From the NCBI GenBank assembly GCA_964006375.1, contig OZ023269.1:131494809-131558808 (forward strand): a DNA stretch of 64,000 nt. Reading direction: 5' to 3'. Below, piece by piece: positions 34,904 through 46,736 of the stretch. The position numbers and the translations under genes are program-made. Each line of letters opens with the position of its first letter. Position 1 is the stretch's first letter. Origin of the DNA: Tillus elongatus (Eukaryota; Arthropoda; Insecta; Coleoptera; Cleridae). The notes below the pieces were generated by a model, which did not search any database, was not told the DNA's origin, and saw only the letters and a list, made by a program, of their open reading frames with translations.

Positions 34904-35525
34904 ATGGAAGATATTGACTTCACTAACGAAGAAAAGCTAGATATTATTTTGATTTTTGGTGAATGTCAACGAAATCCCAGAGTTGTTGCTATATCAGGAG
35001 CAATACCCAAATAGACGCAGACCAAGTGCAATGTTATTGACCAGTTTAGCCTCTAATTTGGCTTCTAGTGGGTCGTTTAGGAAGAAGCAGATCATTTTAA
35101 ACCAAGATTAGCAACGGACGAAGAACATACTGTCGCCGTTTTGGGAAGAGTTGAAGAATATCCTCACATATCTGTTAGAGAAATAGGGCAAGAGAGCAAC
35201 AATGATTTTTCGTCTATTCGGTGCACCTGCCCACAACGCTAGAGTGGTGACAGAATACCTTGATGAAATTTTTCGTGAAAGGTGGATAGGTGGCCCACTA
35301 GCTCTCCTGATCTTGCGCTGCTTGATTATTTCCTGTACGGATATTTAAAGGAGCAAGTCTACCGAACACCTTTAAATAATATTGGAGACCTCAAAAACAG
35401 AATAAGGGTGGAATGTCAGGCTATCAATAAGCGTGGTACTTAGATCTGTTTCTTCTCGTGAACTGCTTCATCGGGATGAGTCCTGCTTGGAAAATCATGA
35501 CCGTCATTATGAAGACCTCATTTGA
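34904..35525 (+). pseudogene. Mariner-type transposase with DUF4817-like N-terminus, internally deleted
   Basis: Starts MEDIDFTNEEKLDIILIFGE then CQRNPRV, the helix-turn-helix opening seen in insect transposases with a DUF4817-type N-terminus. After shifts it reads GSFRKKQI. The middle, including the first catalytic Asp, is deleted. The C-terminal half follows: GAPAHNARVVTEYLDEIFRE, RWIGG, SPDLALLDYFLYGYLKEQV, YRTPLNNIGDLKNRIRVE, ending HYEDLI-stop at 35525. At about 620 bp it is roughly half the expected length and cannot be active. Confidence 0.8.
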
Positions 35526-35976
35526 CAAATTTTGCATACTATCCTCCTTTCGCTTAGGCAATTGTATAAATATTTATTCAAGAAATTATGTATTCAATTA
35601 TTTTTATCTAATATAATTTTTATTTTAACTTCTTTTACGCCACTTTAGAGAAAAATATGACTTATGATACATTACTGTAAAGGGAATTTGGCATAAATTA
35701 CAAATTTTGGAAAAAATATAAAGGGTGTCATTAAAAACGAAGAGTTGTTGTCACTCCCGGTTAAACCGGAACTTCTACCATTTTGTTTTCCAGTTGTTTT
35801 TTTAAGATCTCCATGCATATATAGTTAAAAAAATTAGACTCTCACCATTTCACCCCCACCACTTTATCCTTTTTCGTAATAGCAACCCTACATTTTTTCA
35901 TCACAATTCGATGGATCACATTTTTCTGAATGCGGAGATACCCCATATGTATGGTCTTATATTACAGTTTTCAATA
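35526..35976. other. Flank with a 65-bp direct repeat (35757-35822)
   Basis: GGTTAAACCGGAACTTCTAC then ATTTTGTTTTCCAGTTG recurs in the same direction at 37250-37318, bracketing the next mariner. AAAGGGTGTCATTAAAAACG at about 35721 looks like another transposon end. Confidence 0.55.
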
Positions 35977-37255
35977 CAGGGTGGAAATTTAATACCGGAA
36001 TATTAAAACTAAACAGTTTAGTCTGAAATTCAAATTTCGAAAATAAACTTAATAAAAACTACCCTTTCTTATAATACATGTTCAAACTGTTCTCCATTCA
36101 CTTGCACACAACGAAATAATCTGCTCTGGAATTATTCCCTAACTCTGTTCAACATGTCAGGCGTTACGTTCCTAATTTCTGTTATTTTCATTTTCAAATC
36201 ATCTAAATCAGCAGATTGCGTTTTATACATTCTGTTTTTAAGGTATCTCCATAAAAAGAAATCAAGAGGTGTAAGATCTGGTGATCTAGCGGGCCATTCT
36301 AGGAAACCTCTTCCTCCAATCCTTCTTTGTGGAAAGACTTCGTGTAAATACTCCCGTACTTGAAGAGCAAAGTGGGGCGGTGCACCGTCGTGTTAAAACC
36401 ATATCCTTTTATGGGGAATATTAGGTTTCATTACATTTGGATACAATTCTGCTAACATTGGGACAACCTGTTCTCTTAGCATTTCTAAATATCTTGGACC
36501 GTTTAGATTTTCTATAAAAACAGGTTCAACTACGTGATCACCAATGATACCAGCCCAAACGTTCAACTTCTGAGGACGCTGAGTGTGTGTGTGTCGCAGC
36601 AAGTGGGGGTTTTCGGCAGCCCAGTATCTGCAATTTTGCCTGTTTACATCGCAATTCAGAAGAAATGTTGCTTCATCGGAAAACAGAACGTCAACAGAAG
36701 AAATAACATTTCTATGTAACATGTCCAGCAGTTGTTCACAAAATTGCAGTTTTCTATCAGAATCACCGTCAATGAACTCTTGAACGTGTTGTAGTTTATA
36801 GGGATGCATTTTTTCGTTTTTGAGACACCTTAAAACTGTTGATTGACTCACATCATTTTCACGTGCAACTTGACGGGTAGAAGATGTTGGTTCTTCTTCA
36901 AAAGCCAATAAAATATTGAGTTTTACATCTTCAACTTGGGTCTCCTAGGCAGTGTTTTAACATGTCCATAATCACGAAACTTTGAATGTATTGTAGACAC
37001 AGTTCTCTGGGTTAGTGGTGGTAAATCTGGATGTTTTTCATTAAATAGGTTAACAACTTGTGACTGTGTTCTACACATATCACCATACCCAATCATCATT
37101 AATATGTCTGTTCGCAGAGTTCCAGTTAAGTATCGCACTATTGGACCAAAAATTTATTGAAATTATCGGAACAAAATTACGACTAACCTATTAGAAGACC
37201 GTGCATTTAACACAATGCACCATAAAATAAAACAGAATTGTTAAATTTCACCAGT
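35977..37255 (-). mobile_element. Mariner-type element, near full length (1.28 kb)
   Basis: TA then CAGGGTGGAAATTTAA at 35975 faces its inverted counterpart TTAAATTTCACCAGT then TA at 37241-37257, giving imperfect terminal repeats of about 16 bp. The length and TA flanks fit mariner. The transposase lies between, on the minus strand. Confidence 0.65.
36069..37138 (-). pseudogene. Mariner transposase, DD41D-like (frameshift and two stops)
   Basis: About 356 codons. N-terminal helix-turn-helix region: MRYLTGTLRTDILMMIGYGD, QVVNLFNEKHPDLPPLTQRT, KFRDYGHVKT; a second helix set STRQVARENDVSQSTVLRCL; then HPYKLQHVQEF. Catalytic domain: SDVLFSDEATF-like block (VLFSDEATFLL, first Asp), WAGIIGDHVVEPVFIENLNG, HDGAPPHFALQVREYL (second Asp), EWPARSPDLTPLDFFLW (third Asp, 41 residues later), ending EQFEHVL-stop. 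All three acids survive. Damage is light: a one-base frameshift near 36945, TAA for the Gln before HDG (36393) and TAA for Gln in REQFQS near 36127. Relatives are at 23.4, 50.5 and 53 kb. Confidence 0.9.
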
Positions 37256-38509
<1,254 letters not shown>

Positions 38510-38600
38510 AACAATTTTTTTTATAAACCTTTTCGGTTGGACGAACTTATCCAAAGATTTACCAAAAGAAAATACCTGCAATGTATGATTAAATTTTTTT
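38510..38600 (-). repeat. Fragment of reversed A module
   Basis: GTTGGACGAACTTATCCAAA then TTTACCAAAAG matches the reverse complement of A's TTGGATAAGTTCGTTAG region. Confidence 0.5.
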
Positions 38601-38639
38601 ATGATTTTTTTGATTTAGTGCATAGAAACCTATAAAAGT

Positions 38640-38987
38640 TTTTTGTACTTTAAGTGCGGCCTATTTCCGCGACTATAGCCAATCACCGACACCAGGGAGC
38701 AGTTTCACCTCACCATCCTGGAAATTTTGCCGAGCTCCTGTCTTTCTGTAAGGAGGGTAGGGATCTTTAACGTACCCAACATCGCATGGACACGGGACCG
38801 GCGGCTTTATGCCCACTCCGCAGTGTGGAACGTGCAGACATTAAACTTGCTCAAATACAATGCCACAACCTCTGTTGATGTTAATTTTACAGTATGTACT
38901 AAAAAAGTAAAAGGGGAACGCTGGGATCGAACCCAGTACCCTTTGGTTCAGAGGTACACTTTCTTACCTTTGGACCACGGAGGCTCT
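38640..38987 (-). mobile_element. tRNA-derived SINE, copy 2, with 9-bp target-site duplication
   Basis: About 85% like 16112-16471. The head reads GAGCCTCCGTGGTCCAAAGG with a B box GGGTTCGATCCC in a CTGGG/CCCAG T-arm; the tail is CACTTAAAGTACAAAAA. TATAAAAGT at 38631-38639 recurs at 38988-38996. Confidence 0.85.
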
Positions 38988-38996
38988 TATAAAAGT

Positions 38997-39404
38997 CGAT
39001 GGGGCACAATAATAAGATAGCGTAACGACGATTCCTATAGTAGTGGGCACATGCGGAGAAGTCCCTAATGATTTCTTTGCCTCACTTAACACTCTAAAAC
39101 TATCAACACCTCATACCAAAATGCAGAAGATTGTCATCTTTGAGATAAAATATTGAACATAAATGCTGAACTCGCCATTGAATTGACTTCCTGCAATGAA
39201 CTGCTAAAGTTAGCCATTAAACCAGACCAAACTGTGAATAATAATAATAAAAAAAATTAATAATAATAGGAAGCTAAATTGAGAATTACCTAGATGATCG
39301 GTTTTGATTTCGACGTGGCCCAGAAACTAGAGAAGCAGTGCGGGCTGGCACTTATGACAATAGGAGAAAGTGGCTTGAGAATACAAGCTGTTTTACATTT
39401 GAGT
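38997..39404. other. AT-rich DNA, nothing recognised
   Basis: No supported feature. Confidence 0.35.
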
Positions 39405-39880
<476 letters not shown>

Positions 39881-40124
39881 ATTAATTAAATCTGATTCAA
39901 GAAAGTTAAAACGTCAAAATTTTGATAATTAGGTAGGAGTACGAATGTGAGTGAAAAATACGGCTAAAAATGACTAACAAGCTCCTAGATCTGTGTCTAA
40001 GTCGTTATTTTCCTTCATTTCGTTAAAATATGAGCAAAAAATCCATGATTGTTCTTGCCCTAACTTAGTGAAACCGTTCCGTATTTAATACAGTCGTAGA
40101 ATTTTCCTGTGGCTTCACAGGTGC
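39881..40124. other. Linker shared in part with 26380-26450
   Basis: TTAATTAATTAAATCTGATT and TAGGTAGGAGTA are shared with the sequence interrupted by CR1-like copy c. The rest is unassigned. Confidence 0.5.
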
Positions 40125-40249
40125 TTGTTTTAGTGAATTTTCTTTAAAAAAATTAACTAATAAGGATATTCTGACTTTTTAATTTAGAACAAATTTCTTC
40201 AAATGAGCGCGAACTAGGCCCCCTAGAACCCATATCTAGGGTCAGTTTC

Positions 40250-40252
<3 letters not shown>
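40125..40252 (-). repeat. TA-core family: reversed E module
   Basis: TTCAAATGAGCGCGAACTAG, CCCATATCTAGGGTCAGTTT. Confidence 0.8.

Positions 40253-40330
<78 letters not shown>
40253..40330. repeat. (TA)n microsatellite, ~78 bp
   Basis: Followed by only the last ~50 bp of module A (TTTACCAAAATTTAGG, AAAGACAAAAAA) before an H motif. Confidence 0.95.
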
Positions 40331-40333
<3 letters not shown>

Positions 40334-40383
40334 GGTGAACCGTTTACCAAAATTTAGGTTTGTAAGTTTAAAGACAAAAAATT

Positions 40384-40680
40384 CTGGACGCAGCAAGTGC
40401 GTTATGGTAGTGAATTTTCATAAAAATGTTTTTAATAATAAATATGTGTGTTTTTTTAAGAAAGCAGGCATCAAATTTGGTTACCAGTATAATCTATATA
40501 TTAGAAACAATGTGCCATGTTTTATCAAAATAACTTTATTGTGTGAAAATGTACAAAATTTTCCAAAAGTAAACTTAAAGTGTTCCCGAAAAAACACGTT
40601 TCTTGGTCAACCTTATAGGTTAATAGCAAATTGAAACATTTGATCAAAATTCGCTACCATAACCCACTTGCTGCGTCTAG
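40384..40680 (+). repeat. H-C-H' unit, left arm of a 2.2-kb fold-back
   Basis: CTGGACGCAGCAAGTGCG to CCACTTGCTGCGTCTAG. Near-identical to 20160-20471. Confidence 0.85.
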
Positions 40681-41221
40681 AATTTCTTTTCTTACAAACA
40701 TGCATTATATCTCGATGGAAAATGCAAAAATGCAATAACATAAGGCGTGTTTGATTAAAAAAAAAAGGAAATTTGTATCACCAATGACTTATGGGCCACC
40801 CTGTGATTGTAGAAATATTATTTTAAGATGTAGCTCAAGACACCATATAATTAATATATACAAATTTTTTTCATATCTTATATAATAACGGATATATTGA
40901 GCTTTATTGATTTTTTACGAAAATTCGACAAAAGTTATATACCATTAAACGATAAACTCTGTAGCTAAGGCTACTGCCAAGCATCAGAGAAAGGGTCTAT
41001 TTGAAATGAATTTTCTGCAAATATTTTAGTAAAATGAAGGACAATGACGGTTGAAATTAAGACTTTAGGGTTTGTAAAACATTCTTCTTGAGACATTTTA
41101 TTTCTATAGCCCGTATTAGATTCAAGTTATTTGCCTAAATGTTGCCAATTTTGACATTTTAAATCGCCACTTTGACGTTTTGAGGAAAACCTCAATTTAT
41201 TTTTCTTAAAATGCCTATAAC
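40681..41221 (+). repeat. TA-core family: F module (left arm)
   Basis: Near-identical to 20472-21035. Its last ~220 bp and its first ~130 bp reappear inverted in 41698-42307. Confidence 0.85.
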
Positions 41222-41479
41222 TTTTTTGTCTTTTGACTTATATAGCTAAATTTTGGTAGGTAGCTTACTTATAAGGATGTAAACCAGCGTAGCAAATTTG
41301 GTTGCCCTTACTTTGTTAATTCCGGAGATATAATTTTTTTTCGAAAGAAAACACAAAATTTTCCGGGAAAACCTAGGCATATTTTCCTGCTTAACGAACT
41401 CATCCAAGCCATTTGCAAAAGAAATTTTTTCACCAAATTTAATCAAAATCGGCCCATTATTTTTTGAGTTATCGGTGTG

Positions 41480-41483
<4 letters not shown>
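41222..41483 (-). repeat. TA-core family: reversed A module
   Basis: The minus-strand open frame of 79 codons here follows DNA conservation among A modules. Confidence 0.85.

Positions 41484-41560
<77 letters not shown>
41484..41560. repeat. (TA)n microsatellite, ~77 bp
   Basis: Core between A' and E. Confidence 0.95.
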
Positions 41561-41563
<3 letters not shown>

Positions 41564-41697
41564 ATATAAAAATTGAAACTGACCCCGGATATGTTTTCTG
41601 GGGGGCCTAATTAGCGCTCATTTGAAGAAATTTTTTCAAAATTCAAAAGTCGGGATCTCCTCATTAGTGAATTTTTTTTAAGAAAATTCACTAAAAG
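41561..41697 (+). repeat. TA-core family: E module
   Basis: Near-identical to 21418-21545, with the terminal palindrome TTAGTGAATTTT / AAAATTCACTAA. Confidence 0.85.
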
Positions 41698-42307
41698 TTA
41701 GGGGCATTTAAAGAAAAAAATTTGGGGTTTTCCTCAAAACGGAAAAAATCGCGATTTGAAATGTCAAAATTGCCAACATTTAGGCAAAGAACCTGAAATA
41801 AATACGGATTATGTAAAGAGTGTTCTGCAAACCCTTAAGTTTCAGCTTCAACCATCATTGCCCTTTATTTTAATAAAATATTTCCAGAAAATTCATTTCA
41901 AATAGATACTTTCTCTGATGCTTTGGCAGTAGTTTTAGTTAAGTTTATGGTTTAACGGTCTATAATTTTTACCCAATTTTTGTAGAGAAAATTCGTTAAT
42001 GAGGAGACCGCAGCTTTTGAATTCTAAAAAGGTTTCTTCAGAATCCAAATCCGGGTTTACTTGCTGTTTACAATTATACAGGGTGGCGCTTTTCTACGGT
42101 AAAGCTCAATATAATTGTTATCATGCAAGATACGAGAAAAAATTGTATACGTTACTTATAGGTGTATTGAGCTGCATCTTATAAAATTATTTTCATAATC
42201 ACAGGTGGCTCATAAGTCGTTGGTGATACCTACTTTTTTTTACATTCCTTATTGCATTTATGGATTTGTCATCGAACTATGATGCATGTTTTTAAAAGAA
42301 TCGAATC
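41698..42307 (-). repeat. TA-core family: reversed F (right arm), with an E-like insert
   Basis: GGTTTTCCTCAAAACGG, ACATTTAGGCAAAGAACC and TTTCTCTGATGCTTTGGC are the inverse of the left-arm F. A short E-like piece (TTCGTTAATGAGGAGACCGC) sits near 41990, then AATCACAGGTGGCTCATAAG, the inverse of the H' end of F. Confidence 0.75.
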
Positions 42308-42614
42308 GTTACGCACTAAGTGCGTTTTGGTAGCGAATTTTTATTAAATGCTTCAAAATTCAATAACCCAATTTGCTATTAACCTACGGTTCGTCGGCTA
42401 GCAAACGAGTTTTCCCGGAAATATTTTAAGTTTATTTTCGGAACATTTTTGTACATTTTCAAACAAGTTATTTTGATAAAATATGGTACGTTGTTCCTAC
42501 TATATAGGTTATACCGGTGATCAAATTGATGCCTGCTTGCATTAAAGAGATATATTTGTTATTAAAAACATTTTTATGAAAATTCGCTTCCATAACGCAC
42601 TTGCTGCGTCCAGA
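42308..42614 (-). repeat. Reversed H-C-H' unit (right arm end)
   Basis: ACGCACTAAGTGCGTTTTGG ... TTTTCCCGGAAATATTTTAA ... CCATAACGCACTTGCTGCG then TCCAG. The core is the more A-like version of C. Confidence 0.75.
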
Positions 42615-43214
42615 CTTTTTTAATGATGTCAAGAATCTTCTGCCGATGCTCTGTGTAATACACTTGTGGAAATAAATATCTATTTTGCACTACATGCTGT
42701 ATAAAGACATTTTTGAAAAACAAACTGTGCTAAAACATATTTCTTAATGGTCACTGGATGACAAAGCGTAAAACATTAGATGTTGACACCTAATATCTAA
42801 TCAAGACTGGTCGATAGATTGTTATGCAATATTAATTACCTAATTATCTAATGTTACTTAACAATTAGCTTGGGATTTCGTAAATAAAAACGTGTGTGGT
42901 ATCAAGGTCTATCTTCCTTTAATGTCTTCATGTAACGATAACGAGTCTTATAACAAATTGCGTACCAATGAATTGCTAAGGTAATAATAACACATTGCAG
43001 CGGCTAGAATAGGACAAAATTAATTAGGTTCATTTCAATATTATTATAATATTTTAGCAGACTCTTCTGAATTTTTATTGTTTTATAATCAGAATACCAA
43101 CACAAAAGTAAGGCTGGCGAGATCAAGAGTTACAGAACTTAAACTGTAAAATACTTTTCTTTAGGCCTTGCAAACAATATTAAGAAAATAAAAGTAAATC
43201 CATCGAAGTGACCA
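42615..43214. other. AT-rich DNA, nothing recognised
   Basis: No supported feature. Confidence 0.35.
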
Positions 43215-43480
43215 TTTCACACGATCTGTTCAACTCTCTGAAAATCTGTTAGTAAGAAATATTTTGACCTAAGCAATAAAATGAGGTGTTGTATGTGATA
43301 AAAAAGGTGGGTGACCTCGAAATCTGGCGTCAACAAAATGAGGTGATGCTCCATCATGTTGAAAACACAATCGTCTTGCAGATTGCCGTCTTTTCCAAGA
43401 ATATAGCAATCGATTGCTTTTAATAGTCTTAAGATATTTACTACCATGTTCAAATCGTTTATAAGCAAAAAGTTATACAA
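43215..43480 (-). pseudogene. Mariner-type transposase scrap (QHDGASPHF)
   Basis: In a shifted minus-strand frame, 43370-43310 reads CFQHDGASPHFVDARFRGHP, the block around the second catalytic Asp of IS630-Tc1-mariner transposases. The flanks are too decayed to extend. Confidence 0.5.
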
Positions 43481-43960
43481 TGTGATTGTTTGAGAATCAA
43501 GTAGGCATATACTCGTTAAAAAAAGGATCAGGTTGGTTGGGTTGTTGTAGTTAGATTCTGGGACTCCAATGCAGTGGTTTTCATAAATAATTCAGTTAGA
43601 GACATATATGCTGTATGGATAATTTGAAAATCTATGTTAAAAGAATGGTTTTCACCATTTCAACATATTTGAACAGATCCGTGATGAGAGTGGTGATGCT
43701 ATTAACTTCCAAATATGCTTGAAGAGCAATAATAAAATTATCTTTTAAAAAACATAACACCGTCTGCCATCAATCGATGGGTAGCGATACTTATCGCTTA
43801 TTTATTTATTTCTATATTACACAAGAGGACAGTTTTTTCGCAAAATATGGTGTTGGTTGCCATTCTGAACAACCTAACGAAACCTAAGGTTGCCGCTGGT
43901 ACCTAGGGCTTCGTCCAAAATGGTTTCACGTGTCCAGGTGACAACCGTGAATACTTGTTG
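43481..43960. other. AT-rich DNA, nothing recognised
   Basis: No supported feature up to the start of CR1-like copy d. Confidence 0.35.
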
Positions 43961-45090
43961 TCGCTCTAGACATATCCAAAGCATTCGACCAGGTCTGGCA
44001 CGCAGCGCTGCTTAATAAACTTCCGGCCTATGGCCTACCACCAAAACTCTGTACCTGGACAGCAAATTTCCTCTCCTCCAACCACAGCATTTCTGTTGTC
44101 GTGGATGGCCATTCCTCTAAACTGTATCCAATTAATGCAGGAGTTCCTCAGGGTTCAGCTTTAGCCCCTACTTTGTTTCTTCTCCACATCAGTGACCTCC
44201 TCTCTAGCACATCCAACCCAGTTCACAGTTACTCGGACGACAGCACCCTCCACTCAAATATACAATATTCTAAGCCTGTCTTTTTAGCCCAATTAGATGA
44301 GGATCGCAGACTCATGGAGGGTTCTGTCTCCGTGGATCTCGAAAAAATATTAGACTGGGACAGTAGAAATCTTGAACAATTCAACCCCACCAAATCTCAG
44401 TCTTACTTTCTTTTTCATAAGAGATACACCAGCCCTAGACCCATGACAATGAACAACCAAGTTCTTCAAAGTAATGAGTCCTTTTCACTTGTTGGCATTT
44501 CTGTGGATCGAAATCTCAATTGGCACCATGTCACATCAATTGCAGAAGCGGCTGCTAAGAAATTAGGTTTCCTCTTCCGGGCTCGCAAATACTTTTCACC
44601 AGCTAATCTCTATACCTTATATACTTCACAAATAAGTGCCGCTTCTACACTCGCCATCCGGGACTCCATTCAGAAGAGAGCTATACGTCTCATCGGTGAC
44701 CCTACACTCACCCAAAGGCTGCCATCCCTTGTCCACCGACGTGCCTTCGGTGACCCCCCCCCTCTCTTTTATAGATATCTACACGGGACTGCTCAGAAGA
44801 GCTTTCTTCCACCTGCTGCCCTCAACAGATCTACCAGGGGAACAGAGCGAATGCACCCTTTTACTGTCCAGGTCACCAGACATAGAATATCTTACTATGC
44901 CCGGTCTTTTGTCCCGAGGACTTCCAAGTTGTGGAATTCCTTGTCGGCACATGTTTTTCCTTCTCCTCCGAAGCTCCAAACCTTCAAGTCCAGAATTAAC
45001 AAAGTTACTTCTTTCCTCCTTGGTGACACCCACGGTACGATAGTATTTAGGCTGTAAGCCCTCGTGGTGTGTTGTTGAAATATAAAAAAA
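43961..45090 (+). pseudogene. CR1-like LINE, copy d: long open frame but 5'-truncated
   Basis: Opens at VALDISKAFDQVWHAALLNK and stays open to GTIVFRL-stop at 45057, about 365 codons. The palm motif is GVPQGSALAPTLFLLHI. The catalytic box is YSDD (44230-44241) instead of YADD. Changes are multiples of three: an extra Ser codon (FLSSNHS), a loss of 12 codons that turns QIRPNLEYCSHIWG into QISAAS, and a C-rich version of the (CT)n tract. The N-terminal RT motifs and endonuclease are absent, so it cannot move unaided. The 3' end is GGCTGTAAGCCCTCGTGG and an A-rich tail. Confidence 0.9.
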
Positions 45091-46736
45091 ACTCAAAGAT
45101 TTTTTTTTTGTTATCGTAGATATTAAATATTAAAATTTAAGCCTACGGAACAGGATATTTAGGGCCTCTCACACACGCACTCATTGACTAAATGTTTCGC
45201 TAAAGAGACTTCTCGTATGGACACATTATAAATAATAAAATTAAAGTCAGATTTAATAAGTTTAACAGTTATGGTTTCCTATTGTGGCCAGACTGTATGT
45301 TAGTGGGTCCAGGTGCGAGGTAGACACTGAAAGGTTAATGACATTGCATGACGTCATCAACGCTTCTACTCACGTCAACAAGTCGCAAGGGACGCCTGCC
45401 GTCGATGCAAACAACTGCATCCACTGGACGCTTGCCACTTTGCCACACTTGTGGTTATATGCGTCGATGAGTGTATCATGCACAAAACAGGTCTTGAAAC
45501 AGCATTTCATCTAAAACGAAGCTACCTTTTCCTTTAAGTGCAGCCTACTCGAAAATCCCCTTTAACCTGCATGAAATGATACGAGTGATGTAGTCTCGTC
45601 GTCTCGTCACAATGGGCCGAATAGACTTGACAAAATCACGCTTGTTTGCTATTTTTTTTACTCTAGTTTTAGCGAATTTTCGTGGAAAAAATTTGCTGTC
45701 GGGATTGAGATTTGTGAATTTAGAATTTTTGTTGCTTTTTGCCTCAGTTTCCAACCACAGTGTTCAAACTCTTATATTTTATCTTCCCTTATTGGTTCAT
45801 TCAAACACCAGATTGAATATGTTTCATTCTAAAGAAATTGGAATACAGTTTTTGTTGTGAATTCTTATACTTAGCCTGGCTTAATTCAAAATGACGGTCA
45901 TTAATTAAAATAATTCTCAAAAATGTAGGTATGGTATTAGACAACAATCACCACACGTTAGCTCAAAAAGGTCAAATAAATATTTAGCATTCGGATGACG
46001 TCGAATGCAACCCGCATCTTTTATTTATTATTGAAGGTGGATTTATTATGGTAGGAAATGTGGCTCTATTTTGCTGTATTCGGTTAGAAAGTGTCATGTA
46101 GAACCCGCAGTTCGACTAAGTATTGATTTCTAAATAAGGGAAAGTGAGCGGATGGATATCCTCGGGCAGTTAGTCTCAACACGTTATTTATTAATATTAA
46201 TTATTATTATATCCTAATGTTGATGTTTTATGTTGTTTTGTCATCTTGTATATTTTCTTTTCCTATACTCTTGTTACTAAATTTGCTGTTTAAGTAGGTA
46301 TTAAAAAGACAATTATAGAATTATATGGTCTGCGGTATTTTGTAGTTATATTTGGGAGAAAATTAAAAGAAATTATGAAAGAAAAGTAAAAATATCTAAT
46401 ATTAATGTTGTAGATCCGTTTGTGAATGAAAGATTTATGTAAATTAGGAACTGTATATGTATGCTAATACTCAAAGTAATTAATAATGTTCTCAGTGTCC
46501 TTGTTAAAAACAGGTGAAAATATAACGAAATATGTTAGTATTAAATCTCGATTTTATAATATCAAATCAGTTTGTGAGAACTAGCTTAAGGAAAATAGGA
46601 ACTTAAAATTAATTTTTTTCACTTAATGGAATATGGTCGAAGTAACACAATATTTGTCAAGTCCAAAAAATAAGGAATAAGCAATCAAATGATTTGAAAT
46701 AGTTATGAAAATCCCCAATATACTTAATTTATTAAT
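45091..46736. other. Mostly AT-rich DNA; one GC-moderate patch
   Basis: 45290-45480 is less AT-rich and contains a palindromic TGACGTCA (45349-45356). A 76-codon frame there is not recognised. The rest holds nothing I can name. Confidence 0.35.

Noticed and set aside
40404..40634. Conserved open frame inside H-C-H' units (also at 12913 and 20180)
   Set aside because: The frame is shared because the DNA is near-identical. Differences are not biased to third positions, there is no recognisable domain, and the frame starts within the H motif.
41246..41485. Open frames across A modules (also at 9901-10302, 26140-26337, 39431-39697)
   Set aside because: They read through repeat DNA or into (TA)n as Tyr-Ile runs. 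Both strands and several frames are open, as expected of AT repeats.
45284..45514. 76-codon frame near a TGACGTCA palindrome
   Set aside because: Not similar to any family I know. One frame among several of similar length; insufficient evidence.
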